From positions 1,288,501 through 1,352,500 of the forward strand of contig JABTUB010000001.1 in assembly GCA_015075585.1 (NCBI GenBank): a DNA stretch of 64,000 nt, given 5' to 3'. Shown in pieces: positions 56,102 to 64,000 of the stretch (the stretch's first letter is position 1; the number at the start of each line of letters is the position of its first letter). This stretch comes from Chloracidobacterium sp. GTDB lineage: Bacteria > Acidobacteriota > Blastocatellia > Pyrinomonadales > Pyrinomonadaceae. The notes below the pieces were generated by a model, which worked only from the letters and a program-made list of their open reading frames with translations, ran no database searches and was not told the DNA's origin. A program made the position numbers and the translations under genes.

Positions 56102-56133
56102 TGAGTGACGCACCAAAAACAGGGCGTCACTCA
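56102..56133 (+). promoter_or_regulatory. tuf–rpsJ intergenic hairpin
   Basis: TGAGTGACGC and GCGTCACTCA form a perfect 10-bp stem with a 12-base A-rich loop and no T tract. Likely an mRNA stability or processing element, or a weak attenuator, 20 bases before rpsJ. Confidence 0.55.
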
Positions 56134-56153
56134 TGACCAAAAGCTGAAGAATT

Positions 56154-56474
56154 ATGTTGAACGAAAAGATCCGCATCAAATTAAAGGCTTATGATCACCG
56201 CGTTTTGGATCAGTCCACGGCGGAGATCGTAAATACTGCAAAACGCACCGGAGCAAGGATAGCGGGCCCGATCCCTCTTCCGACGGTGAAGAACAAGTGG
56301 ACGGTGCTTCGTTCGCCGCACGTTGATAAGAAATCGCGTGAGCAGTTCGAGATCCGTACGCACAAGCGTTTGATGGATATTCTCGATCCGACCGCGGAGA
56401 CGGTAGATGCTTTGATGAAGCTTGACCTTCCGGCCGGTGTGGATGTCGAGATCAAAGCGTTCGGAAAGAATTAA
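56154..56474 (+). CDS. rpsJ: 30S ribosomal protein S10 (NusE)
   Basis: 106 residues. [21 protein letters not shown] and [17 protein letters not shown] are family blocks. Also works as NusE in antitermination. First gene of the S10 section, here directly behind tuf. Confidence 0.98.
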   Translation: MLNEKIRIKLKAYDHRVLDQSTAEIVNTAKRTGARIAGPIPLPTVKNKWTVLRSPHVDKKSREQFEIRTHKRLMDILDPTAETVDALMKLDLPAGVDVEIKAFGKN

Positions 56475-56570
56475 CAGCGGCGTCCGCCGGGCGGCCCGCC
56501 ATTCGTTTGCACGCAGGAATGCGGCATCGGCTCCGGCCCTTACAGGCCGAGGGCTGCTGGAATTAAGGAT

Positions 56571-57209
56571 ATGATTACTGGGATCATTGGCAGAAAAATG
56601 GGTATGACGCAGTTGTTTGCGGAGGATGGCACGGTTACGCCTGTAACGGTCATCAAAGCAGGGCCTTGCGTTGTGATCCAAACGAAGAGTGCGGCGGGCC
56701 GCGACGGCTACAATGCCGTGCAGCTCGGGCTGGTCGAGGATAAGCCGATCCGTCTCAAAAATGTCTCGAAACCGCTTCGCGGGCATTTTGAAAAGACCGG
56801 CGGCGGCACTCCTCCGACACGTGTGCTCAAGGAGATCCGCCTTGGTAGTGAACCGGAAGCCGTTGTCGGTGATCAGATCAAGGCTGATATCTTCGCCGAT
56901 GGCGACCGTATCGAGGTCGTCGGGCGGTCAAAAGGACGCGGTTTTGCGGGAACGGTCAAGCGGCATAAGTTCGCGCGCGGCCCTGAGTCGCACGGTTCGA
57001 TGAACGTACGCCGTCCGGGTTCGATCGGGCAGTCGGCATATCCGTCGCGGGTCATCAAGGGAACGAAATCGAGTGGCCACATGGGAGATGAGCGCGTTAC
57101 CGTCAGGGGCCTGACGATCGCCAAGGTCGATACCGAGAACGATCTGATCATGGTTCGCGGAGCGGTTCCCGGTGCGAACGGCAGCTTGGTCGTAGTTAGG
57201 AAATCGTAG
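56571..57209 (+). CDS. rplC: 50S ribosomal protein L3
   Basis: 212 residues. [25 protein letters not shown] and [41 protein letters not shown] are typical. Early assembly protein near the peptidyl-transferase centre. A GC-rich 96-base gap separates it from rpsJ. Confidence 0.98.
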   Translation: MITGIIGRKMGMTQLFAEDGTVTPVTVIKAGPCVVIQTKSAAGRDGYNAVQLGLVEDKPIRLKNVSKPLRGHFEKTGGGTPPTRVLKEIRLGSEPEAVVGDQIKADIFADGDRIEVVGRSKGRGFAGTVKRHKFARGPESHGSMNVRRPGSIGQSAYPSRVIKGTKSSGHMGDERVTVRGLTIAKVDTENDLIMVRGAVPGANGSLVVVRKS

Positions 57210-57268
57210 GGAAGCAGGGTGCTGATACAGATCGGCGAATGTCCGCCGATCGAACGGAGTGAGAAATT

Positions 57269-58081
57269 ATGCCTACCGTAAAGGTTCGCAATTTGAAGAA
57301 TAAAGAGGTCGGTGATATTGAGCTCGCTGATGCCGTATTCGGCGTCGATCTTAACGAGGCTCTTATCCACTCGGCAGTGATGAATTTCCAAGCCAACGGC
57401 CGTCAGGGCACGAGTGCCACTAAGACGCGCGGAAACGTGTCAGGTTCGGGACGAAAGCTCTGGAAGCAGAAAGGTACCGGACGTGCTCGTATAGCATCGC
57501 TTCGCTCGCCTTTGTGGAAAGGCGGCGGTAATGTCCACGGGCCGCAGCCGCGTGATTGGTCATACAATATGCCGAAAAAAATGCGGCGCGGTGCGCTGCG
57601 TTCGGCATTGTCAGAGCGGCTTCGCGAAGGGAACCTTATCGTTATTGAGGATTTTGCGTTCAAAGCTCCGAAAACCAGCGAATTCATCGGTGCGATCAAT
57701 GCGTTAAAGCTCGCGGTTGATAATAAGCAGGTGAAGACGCTGATCATCGATTCGCTCGATAATGAGAATTTGGTCCTTTCTTCGCGTAATGTGCAGAAGA
57801 CGAAGGTTACGAATAGCTTTGGGCTGAATATTTACGACATCGTTTACCACGAAAAGCTTCTGATCTCGAAGGCAGCGGTCGCTGAGCTGATCGATCTCCT
57901 CGATCCGAAGCGCGAAGTGGCGACCGCCGATGCTCCTGCCGCTGAAGAAAAGCCGAAGAAAAAGAAAGAAGCGGCTCCGAGATCCGAAACTAAGGTACAG
58001 GATGCCGAACCGGCATCGGTTACCGCGGTTGAGGAAGCACCTGAAGCGGAAGTAAGCGAGGAGGCTGACGGCAATGAGTAA
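57269..58081 (+). CDS. rplD: 50S ribosomal protein L4 with C-terminal extension
   Basis: 270 residues, against about 205–210 for most L4 proteins. The core is normal ([43 protein letters not shown], then the [15 protein letters not shown] segment). After about residue 217 comes a tail of Ala, Glu, Pro and Lys ([15 protein letters not shown], then acidic to the end). The stop lies eight bases inside rplW, so the tail codons overlap the next gene. The tail is probably disordered. Confidence 0.97.
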   Translation: MPTVKVRNLKNKEVGDIELADAVFGVDLNEALIHSAVMNFQANGRQGTSATKTRGNVSGSGRKLWKQKGTGRARIASLRSPLWKGGGNVHGPQPRDWSYNMPKKMRRGALRSALSERLREGNLIVIEDFAFKAPKTSEFIGAINALKLAVDNKQVKTLIIDSLDNENLVLSSRNVQKTKVTNSFGLNIYDIVYHEKLLISKAAVAELIDLLDPKREVATADAPAAEEKPKKKKEAAPRSETKVQDAEPASVTAVEEAPEAEVSEEADGNE

Positions 58082-58403
58082 ACTTGGGACTTGGGATATT
58101 TTGAGATCACCGGTCATTACTGAAAAGAGTCTGATCCTGAAGGAGGACTCGACCGATGAGGAAAGCGGCCGCAAGACCGGACAGGTATTGACCTTTCGCG
58201 TTGACAAGAAGGCGACAAAAACGGCGATCAAAGGTGCGGTGGAAGAGATCTTTAATGTAAAGGTAGCCGCGGTCCGTACCGTTAATTACGACGGCAAGCT
58301 AAAGCGTCGAGGCCGTATCGAAGGGCGGCGTCCGAATTGGAAAAAGGCTTATGTGACCCTCAAGAAGGGCGAGCCAATGGTCGATTACGCTGAAGCGATC
58401 TAG
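58074..58403 (+). CDS. rplW: 50S ribosomal protein L23
   Basis: 109 residues. [35 protein letters not shown] and [15 protein letters not shown] are family blocks. L23 borders the exit tunnel and docks SRP and trigger factor. Overlaps the end of rplD by eight bases, implying coupled translation. A 12-residue charged loop ([13 protein letters not shown]) is inserted after ILK. Confidence 0.97.
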   Translation: MSKLGTWDILRSPVITEKSLILKEDSTDEESGRKTGQVLTFRVDKKATKTAIKGAVEEIFNVKVAAVRTVNYDGKLKRRGRIEGRRPNWKKAYVTLKKGEPMVDYAEAI

Positions 58404-58446
58404 TTTGAAGCGAGAGCGGGCAGCAGCCTGCGATCGGAATTGAGAT

Positions 58447-59277
58447 ATGGGAATCAAGAGACTAAAGCCAACTTCACCGGCACGCCGCTATCAGACGTAT
58501 CTGACACGCGACGAATTGACGCCGGGAGCAGCACCCGAGAAATCGCTGCTCGAACCGAAGAAGAGAATTTCAGGCCGGAATAGCGACGGACGTATCACTA
58601 TCCGGCGGCGCGGCGGCGGCCACAAGCGTTTCTACCGCGTGATCGATTTTAAGCGTGACAAAGCCGGTATCCCTGGAAAGGTCTCGCAGATCGAATACGA
58701 TCCGAACCGCTCGGCTCATATTGCGCTTATCACCTATCTTGACGGAGAGAAGCGTTACATCCTCGCTCCGGTGGGCCTGAAGGTCGGCACGATAGTCTTG
58801 AGCGGTGAGGATGCGGATATCCTGCCGGGTAATGCGTTGCCGATCAAGAATATCCCGCTAGGAACCGAGGTTCACAATATTGAGCTTCGTCCCGGAAAAG
58901 GCGGCCAAATGGTTCGCAGCGCAGGCGGTTTTGCTCAGATCGTTGCGAAAGAGGGCGACCACGCACAGCTTCGTATGCCGTCAGGCGAGGTTCGGAAGAT
59001 CCCTGTCGTGTGCATGGCGACCGTCGGCCAGGTAGGCAACACCGAGCATGAGAATGTTTCGCTTGGTAAGGCCGGACGCAGCCGGTGGCTCGGAAAGCGG
59101 CCGAAGGTTCGCGGTGTGGCGATGAATCCTGTTGATCACCCGCACGGCGGCGGCGAGGGTAAAACATCGGGCGGCCGCAATCCGGTAACGCCGTGGGGCC
59201 AGCCGACACGCGGTTATAAGACACGCCGCAATAAGCGTACGCAGAACATGATCGTCAAGGATCGAAGAAGGAAATAG
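58447..59277 (+). CDS. rplB: 50S ribosomal protein L2
   Basis: 276 residues. The start [16 protein letters not shown] and the C-terminal [17 protein letters not shown] segment with the conserved His of the peptidyl-transferase region are present; [19 protein letters not shown] is standard. Confidence 0.98.
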   Translation: MGIKRLKPTSPARRYQTYLTRDELTPGAAPEKSLLEPKKRISGRNSDGRITIRRRGGGHKRFYRVIDFKRDKAGIPGKVSQIEYDPNRSAHIALITYLDGEKRYILAPVGLKVGTIVLSGEDADILPGNALPIKNIPLGTEVHNIELRPGKGGQMVRSAGGFAQIVAKEGDHAQLRMPSGEVRKIPVVCMATVGQVGNTEHENVSLGKAGRSRWLGKRPKVRGVAMNPVDHPHGGGEGKTSGGRNPVTPWGQPTRGYKTRRNKRTQNMIVKDRRRK

Positions 59278-59286
59278 TAGAGAGAT

Positions 59287-59577
59287 ATGCCACGTTCATT
59301 GAAAAAAGGACCGTTCATCGATCTGAGTGTACAGAAAACGCTGCGACGCATCGCAGATGGCGGATCAAAGCCGCCGGCGATAAAGACATGGTCGCGCCGT
59401 TCGACGATCACGCCCGATATGGTAGGGCTGACATTCGGGGTGCATAACGGCAAGCGTCATGTGCCCGTATTCGTAACGGAAAATATGGTCGGCCATAAGT
59501 TGGGTGAGTTTTCACCGACGCGCGTCTTCAAAGGGCATCCGGGTACAAAAGCGGAGAAGGCGGCTAAGAGAAAGTAA
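59287..59577 (+). CDS. rpsS: 30S ribosomal protein S19
   Basis: 96 residues. [34 protein letters not shown] and [15 protein letters not shown] are diagnostic. Nine bases after rplB. Confidence 0.98.
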   Translation: MPRSLKKGPFIDLSVQKTLRRIADGGSKPPAIKTWSRRSTITPDMVGLTFGVHNGKRHVPVFVTENMVGHKLGEFSPTRVFKGHPGTKAEKAAKRK

Positions 59578-59639
59578 AGGGTGCTAAGTGATCGATGAGG
59601 AGGCTGAGGCCCTTCGTCAACATATCGCTGATAAATGAT

Positions 59640-60293
59640 ATGGAAGCCATTGCAAAAACAAAATATCTGAAAGGCAGCCCGCGAAAAGCGCGGCTGGTGA
59701 TCGACCTGATCCGCGGCGAAAATGTTTCACGCGCATTGTCGATCCTGCGCTTTACCGATAAGAGGGCAGCCGATCCCATTTCAAGGTGCCTTAATTCGGC
59801 GATCGCGAACGCCACCTACAAGGCGGAGCAGTTGAATATCGCGATCGATCCGGATGATCTTTGGGTAAAGACCTGCTTCGTTGATATGGGTCCGACAAAG
59901 AACCGTCGCCGAATGCGTCCCGCACCGCAGGGCCGTGCTTATCGCGAACAGCGTCACTACTGCCATATAACGATCGAGGTCACAAGCGACGATAAGCCGA
60001 AAACGGAGAAGGAACTAAAGGCTGAGGCTGCGAAGTCGAAGAAGGCCGAAGCCAAGCCGAAGGCAAAAGCTGCGGCTCCGAAGAAAGAGGCTAAGACCAA
60101 GGCGGAGGAAGTGAAGCCGGTCGAGGAAGTTGTGGTCGAGGCTGTGGAAGAAACGCCGGTTGCAGAGAATACCGTCGATCAGGCGGCAGAAGCACCGGAG
60201 ATCGTTGAAGCGGCCGCGGAGGAGGTTTCGGGGGGCGAAACAACGACAGAGGAAGCCACTGACCAGAGCGATAGCGAGGAAGCTGATAAATAA
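59640..60293 (+). CDS. rplV: 50S ribosomal protein L22 with long C-terminal extension
   Basis: ATG 59640 (MEAIAKTKYLKGSPRKARLVID) gives the family-standard N-terminus; the frame is open from 59595, and GAGGAGG at 59597 is too far upstream for this start. The core ends near residue 115 (AYREQRHYCHITIEV). About 100 further residues of Lys/Ala/Glu, then a nearly pure acidic stretch (EEVVVEAVEETPVAEN and on), double the usual length of about 110. L22 lines the exit tunnel and the tail would project outside, probably disordered. Confidence 0.95.
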   Translation: MEAIAKTKYLKGSPRKARLVIDLIRGENVSRALSILRFTDKRAADPISRCLNSAIANATYKAEQLNIAIDPDDLWVKTCFVDMGPTKNRRRMRPAPQGRAYREQRHYCHITIEVTSDDKPKTEKELKAEAAKSKKAEAKPKAKAAAPKKEAKTKAEEVKPVEEVVVEAVEETPVAENTVDQAAEAPEIVEAAAEEVSGGETTTEEATDQSDSEEADK

Positions 60294-60299
60294 GATTTT

Positions 60300-61031
60300 A
60301 TGGGACAGAAAGTTCATCCATACGGCTTTAGGGTCGGTTACAACAAAGATTGGCACTCGCATTGGTTCGCCAAGCACGAGTTCGCAGAGTTCCTTGCCGA
60401 AGATCTGAAGCTCAAGCGCGAGCTGAAGAAGAAATTTGCGGGCGGCGGCGTTTCGCATATTGATATCGAACGTGCTGCGGCTCGCTTGAAGATCATCATC
60501 TACACGTCGCGTCCCGGCATCATTATCGGCCGCAAAGGTGCCGAGATCGAAAAGCTTCGCGAGGATTATGCACGTAAGACCGGCCGCGAGGTGCTTATTT
60601 CGATACAAGAGATCCGTCATCCTGAACTGAATGCACAACTTCAGGCCGAGAAGATCGCCCAGCAGCTCGAAAAACGCATCATGTTCCGCCGGGCGATGAA
60701 GAAAGCGATCGAAGAATCTCTCCGCTTCGGCGCTCAGGGAGTGAAAGTGATGATCGCTGGCCGCTTGAACGGTGCTGAGATCGCACGAACCGAATGGAAT
60801 CTTCAGGGCCGCCTGCCGCTTCACACGCTTCGCGCCGATATTGATTACGGTTTCGCCGAGGCGTTGACGACATTCGGCATCATCGGGATCAAGGTATGGA
60901 TCTATCGCGGCGAAATACTCGATCCGAATGCATCGATCGCACGCGGGACGACGAGCGATCCGATGAATGAGGTCAAGGTCGAACGCGGTGCCATGCGTGA
61001 GCGGCGTCCGCGAAGGGACGACAGGAGATAG
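60300..61031 (+). CDS. rpsC: 30S ribosomal protein S3
   Basis: 243 residues. [22 protein letters not shown] opens it; the KH domain shows the [13 protein letters not shown] loop, and the C-terminal domain [37 protein letters not shown] is complete. Slightly long basic tail ([12 protein letters not shown]). Confidence 0.98.
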   Translation: MGQKVHPYGFRVGYNKDWHSHWFAKHEFAEFLAEDLKLKRELKKKFAGGGVSHIDIERAAARLKIIIYTSRPGIIIGRKGAEIEKLREDYARKTGREVLISIQEIRHPELNAQLQAEKIAQQLEKRIMFRRAMKKAIEESLRFGAQGVKVMIAGRLNGAEIARTEWNLQGRLPLHTLRADIDYGFAEALTTFGIIGIKVWIYRGEILDPNASIARGTTSDPMNEVKVERGAMRERRPRRDDRR

Positions 61032-61096
61032 AGGTTCTTACGCCAGATCGTCGGAATCGTCCGGCGAGAGTGAAAGACAAAAGAGGTTCTTGAGTT

Positions 61097-61525
61097 ATGT
61101 TACAGCCGAAAAAAGTAAAACGCCGAAGGGTAATGAAGGGCCGTATGCGCGGCAAGGCTACGCGTGGTGAGAAGCTGAGCTTTGGCGATTTTGGGCTTAA
61201 GACGTTGGAAGCTGCATGGATCACGGATCGCCAGATCGAGGCTGCTCGTATCGCGATGACCCGCCATGTAAAACGCGGCGGTAAGATCTGGATCAGGATC
61301 TTTCCTGATAAGCCTATCACGAGAAAGCCTGCGGAAACCCGTATGGGCTCGGGTAAAGGAGCCCCTGATCATTGGGTAGCCGTAGTGAAGCCGGGACGTG
61401 TGCTGTACGAGATCGAAGGTGTTGAAGAGTCGTTGGCGCGCGAGGCAATGCAGCTTGCAGCCCAGAAGCTTGCCATCAAGACCAAGTTCGTGACACGCGC
61501 TGACCTCGAAGGAGGCGTTGTTTAA
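61097..61525 (+). CDS. rplP: 50S ribosomal protein L16
   Basis: 142 residues. [54 protein letters not shown] and [27 protein letters not shown] are diagnostic; binds near the A-site tRNA elbow. Confidence 0.98.
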   Translation: MLQPKKVKRRRVMKGRMRGKATRGEKLSFGDFGLKTLEAAWITDRQIEAARIAMTRHVKRGGKIWIRIFPDKPITRKPAETRMGSGKGAPDHWVAVVKPGRVLYEIEGVEESLAREAMQLAAQKLAIKTKFVTRADLEGGVV

Positions 61526-61527
61526 GA

Positions 61528-61740
61528 ATGAAACGCAAGGAACAGATAGATCAGCTTCGCGAGATGAATGCTGATGAATTGAAAGATCAGGCCGATGCAC
61601 TCAAGGAGTCGCTTTTCAGATTGAAATTCAGGAAAGCTCTCGGTGTCGGTGAAACGCTTAAAGATATCCGCCGCGAGAAGAAAACGCTGGCTCGGGTCTA
61701 TACGATGTTGAATCAGCCGAAGGCGGATTCTGAAGGTTAA
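61528..61740 (+). CDS. rpmC: 50S ribosomal protein L29
   Basis: 70 residues, two-helix protein. [25 protein letters not shown] and [15 protein letters not shown] match the family. Two bases after rplP. Confidence 0.96.
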   Translation: MKRKEQIDQLREMNADELKDQADALKESLFRLKFRKALGVGETLKDIRREKKTLARVYTMLNQPKADSEG

Positions 61741-61745
61741 TAGAA

Positions 61746-62075
61746 ATGCCTAACAAGAAAACAGAAGGATCAGAAGAGATCGCCGTAAACGCAAGCTCAA
61801 CAGCGGGTGCCGAAGATAAACCGAATACCCGCAAGCGTGCTGAGAGGATCGGCATCGTCGCTTCGGACAAGATGACAAAGACCGTTACTGTGCGGGTCGA
61901 TCGTGTCGTTAAGCATCCGGTGTATCGCAAATATGTCAAACGCCGCAAGAAGTTCATGGCGCATGATGAAATGGGTGCAAAGGTCGGCGATAAGGTCAGG
62001 ATCATCGAGACACGGCCGCTGTCGGCGCGAAAGCGTTGGCGCGTGGTCGAGATAGTTCAGAAGGCGGAAGTTTAA
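61746..62075 (+). CDS. rpsQ: 30S ribosomal protein S17 with N-terminal extension
   Basis: 109 residues. The S17 core begins near residue 33 ([20 protein letters not shown]...[19 protein letters not shown]...[25 protein letters not shown]). The first 32 residues ([19 protein letters not shown]) are extra and low in complexity. No alternative start gives only the core, so the extension seems real. Confidence 0.95.
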   Translation: MPNKKTEGSEEIAVNASSTAGAEDKPNTRKRAERIGIVASDKMTKTVTVRVDRVVKHPVYRKYVKRRKKFMAHDEMGAKVGDKVRIIETRPLSARKRWRVVEIVQKAEV

Positions 62076-62120
62076 GAACGGAGCCGGTGCGTCCGGCGGC
62101 GTATCGAGTGGAGAATAGTT

Positions 62121-62489
62121 ATGATTCAGATGCAGACCTCTTTGGCGGTCGCGGACAATTCGGGGGCAAAGCGTGTGGTGATGATCATGCCGGTCGGCGG
62201 CTCTACGTCAAAGATCGCACGCCTTGGCGACACGATAAAGGTTACGGTAAAAGAAGCGGCCCCTGACGGGACCGCCAAGAAAGGAAAGGTCTATAACGCC
62301 GTCATCGTTCGCACCCATAAAGAAGTACGCCGAAAGGACGGGACATACATCCGTTTTGACGATAATGCGGCCGTTCTGATCAAGGATGACGGTACGCCGG
62401 TCGGCACACGCGTCTTCGGGCCTGTTGCCCGCGAACTGCGTGAACGCAATTTTATGAAGATCGTGTCCCTGGCTCCGGAGGTCATCTAG
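62121..62489 (+). CDS. rplN: 50S ribosomal protein L14
   Basis: 122 residues. [52 protein letters not shown] and [28 protein letters not shown] are standard. Confidence 0.98.
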   Translation: MIQMQTSLAVADNSGAKRVVMIMPVGGSTSKIARLGDTIKVTVKEAAPDGTAKKGKVYNAVIVRTHKEVRRKDGTYIRFDDNAAVLIKDDGTPVGTRVFGPVARELRERNFMKIVSLAPEVI

Positions 62490-62545
62490 GACAGAACATT
62501 GAAATGTGAAAGATGCCCAAGAGCATCGTTTCATACAAGAAGAAC

Positions 62546-62974
62546 ATGGCTAAGACAGGAACAGTGAAAAGCAAGATCAAGCGCGGTGATCAGGTCGTCT
62601 TTATTGCGGGCAAGGAATATAACCGCTTTGACAGCGCCGGCAAACGGCAGCCGTACCGCGGCAAAGTGATAGCTGTCGATGCGCGCAACGGCAAGGTCAA
62701 GGTCGAAGGGGCAATGATGGTTAAGCGCCATCGCAAGCCGGTGCCGCAGCTTAATCGTGAAGGCGGTATCATCGAGCAGGAAGCGTGGGTGAATATTTCA
62801 AATGTATCGCTTATCGACCCTGAAACAGGCAAGCCGACGCGGGTAAAGATCGAACTGCGTGACGGGCAGAAGGTCCGTGTGGCAAAGAGCGGCAAGGTGA
62901 TCGCCGGCACTGAATGGGTGCGAAAGGAGCCTGCGAAATTGGATGAGATCGAGGCTCCGGCCCCCGAAGCATAG
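62546..62974 (+). CDS. rplX: 50S ribosomal protein L24, enlarged
   Basis: 142 residues from ATG 62546 (MAKTGTVKSKIKRGDQVVFIAG); the frame opens at 62513 but the upstream codons are not family-like. KOW motif and VKRHRKPVPQLNREGGIIEQEAWVNISNVSLIDPETGKPTRV are present. An insert (YNRFDSAGKRQPYR) in the KOW loop and an acidic tail (LDEIEAPAPEA) make it longer than the usual 105 or so. Confidence 0.96.
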   Translation: MAKTGTVKSKIKRGDQVVFIAGKEYNRFDSAGKRQPYRGKVIAVDARNGKVKVEGAMMVKRHRKPVPQLNREGGIIEQEAWVNISNVSLIDPETGKPTRVKIELRDGQKVRVAKSGKVIAGTEWVRKEPAKLDEIEAPAPEA

Positions 62975-63028
62975 AGTTCTGATATCCGGTAACGGCACTT
63001 TGCCGAGTCCCGGAAATGAGTAAAGAAA

Positions 63029-63568
63029 ATGGCGAGACTTAGAGAAAAATATAAGAACGAGATCGCTCCGGCACTTGCCAAGGAGTTTGAGATCAAGAAC
63101 CCGATGGCGATCCCGAGGATCGAGAAGATCGTTGTCAACATGGGCCTGGGCGAAGCTTCGGCAAATGCCAAGATCCTCGATGTTGCGACCGAAGAGCTGA
63201 AAGCTGTTACCGGACAGAAGCCCGTCGTTACGAAAGCGAAGAAATCCATCGCGGCGTTCAAGCTCCGTCAGGGGATGGCGATCGGAACAATGGTAACGCT
63301 TCGCGGCAATCGGATGTATGAGTTTCTCGACCGCTTGATCTCGGTTGCTCTGCCTCGCGTTCGCGACTTTCGCGGCATCTCGGGCAAGGCGTTTGACGGC
63401 CGAGGCAATTACACCCTCGGCATTCGCGAACAGTTGATCTTTCCGGAGATCGACTTTAACAAGGTGGATAAGTCGCGCGGAATGAATATATCGATCGTTA
63501 CAACGGCACAAAATGACGATCAGGCCCGTTCGCTGCTAAAAGCGATGGGGATGCCGTTCAGACAGTAA
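63029..63568 (+). CDS. rplE: 50S ribosomal protein L5
   Basis: 179 residues. [55 protein letters not shown] and [28 protein letters not shown] are family blocks; binds 5S rRNA. Confidence 0.98.
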   Translation: MARLREKYKNEIAPALAKEFEIKNPMAIPRIEKIVVNMGLGEASANAKILDVATEELKAVTGQKPVVTKAKKSIAAFKLRQGMAIGTMVTLRGNRMYEFLDRLISVALPRVRDFRGISGKAFDGRGNYTLGIREQLIFPEIDFNKVDKSRGMNISIVTTAQNDDQARSLLKAMGMPFRQ

Positions 63569-63571
63569 AAT

Positions 63572-63877
63572 ATGGCGAAGATCAGCAAGATAGTAAAGAA
63601 CAATGTTCGAAAAGATACGGTGAAGCTCTACGCCGAGCGCAGGGCGGCGGCGAAGGCGATCATCAACGATCCGCGCTCGACCCCGGAAGAGGTCGATGCG
63701 GCGGTTGTGAAACTGCAGAAGATGCCGCGTGACGCCTCACCGATCCGTGTGCGAAATCGTTGTTCTCAAACCGGACGCCCGCGCGGGTATCTTAGGAAAT
63801 TTGGGGTCTCGCGTGTTTCGCTTCGCGATCTTGCACTTGAAGGGCAGATCCCGGGCGTAGTGAAATCAAGCTGGTAG
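63572..63877 (+). CDS. rpsN: 30S ribosomal protein S14 (zinc-free type)
   Basis: 101 residues, the long form. [29 protein letters not shown] is the conserved C-terminal block; there is no pair of CxxC motifs, so it does not need zinc. Three bases after rplE. Confidence 0.97.
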   Translation: MAKISKIVKNNVRKDTVKLYAERRAAAKAIINDPRSTPEEVDAAVVKLQKMPRDASPIRVRNRCSQTGRPRGYLRKFGVSRVSLRDLALEGQIPGVVKSSW

Positions 63878-63930
63878 GAAATTGACGGGCCGTGCGGCCC
63901 CTCGAATGTGTGACGGAGTAGGAAATAGTA

Positions 63931-64000
63931 ATGACAGATCCAATAGCAGATATGTTGACGCGGATCCGCAATGCGATAGCGGCAAATCATCCGCGCGTCG
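63931..64000 (+). CDS. rpsH: 30S ribosomal protein S8, 5' part (runs off window)
   Basis: ATG 63931 preceded by GGAG. The visible 23 codons read TDPIADMLTRIRNAIAANH, the standard S8 start. The rest is outside. Confidence 0.95.
   Translation, partial: MTDPIADMLTRIRNAIAANHPRV

Noticed and set aside
56102..56133. Terminator separating tuf from the S10 operon
   Set aside because: Strong stem but no T tract after it, and rpsJ begins 20 bases later with no separate promoter visible.

Overview
The window looks like a bacterial chromosome from Acidobacteriota, most likely Blastocatellia (Pyrinomonadaceae-like). The evidence is three tandem secreted VWA proteins of the 'VWFA-related Acidobacterial' type, a DUF1800/DUF1501 pair, and a canonical str–S10–spc ribosomal cluster with moderately GC-rich codons. 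No 16S rRNA is present, so the placement is an inference.

Layout. (1) 1–13524 is an AT-richer genomic island. It carries the 3' part of a penicillin-binding-protein-like gene, small membrane proteins, a frameshifted Clp-like ATPase, a DUF1810–PP2C fusion, and two head-to-head AbiE-type toxin–antitoxin modules, one with its toxin cut off beside an IS256-family element. A tyrosine integrase gene follows, split by an ISXO2-like (IS1595-family) element that is itself split by a second IS256-family copy. Each of these two insertions has a perfect 8-bp target duplication. Upstream of int are two 21-bp tandem repeats and then the 3' half of a tRNA-Lys gene, the likely attachment site and island edge. 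(2) 13545–20692 is a CusCBA-type heavy-metal efflux operon with a Cys-rich small secreted protein and a lipoprotein at its head. (3) 20787–25567 is mobile-element debris: methylase, serine-recombinase and IS3 remnants, a second ISXO2-like remnant cut by an internally deleted IS256 copy, and a replication-relaxation pseudogene, around one intact secreted protein. (4) 25881–34731 is a type I restriction–modification locus: hsdM, a dinD fragment, hsdS, a DUF3644 protein with a HEPN-like motif, a truncated hsdR 5' copy, an AF2212/PIN toxin–antitoxin pair, and hsdR. The hsdR frame contains an extra DUF559-type nuclease-like domain bounded by short palindromes. (5) 35267–48208 is housekeeping: tRNA-Thr, pgsA, DUF1501/DUF1800, pepA, smpB, tRNA-Gln, a thioesterase, an isochorismatase-like hydrolase, and a uvrD/pcrA helicase. 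(6) 48323–51443 holds three VWA proteins in tandem. (7) 51491–64000 holds rpsL-rpsG-fusA-tuf-rpsJ-rplC-rplD-rplW-rplB-rpsS-rplV-rpsC-rplP-rpmC-rpsQ-rplN-rplX-rplE-rpsN and the start of rpsH.

The best candidates for something new are the DUF559 cassette inside HsdR, the DUF1810–PP2C fusion and its gene neighbourhood, the HsdS with two near-identical target-recognition domains, and the nested transposons with the repeat array at int. Functional calls come from motif and family recognition by eye; no database search was run.
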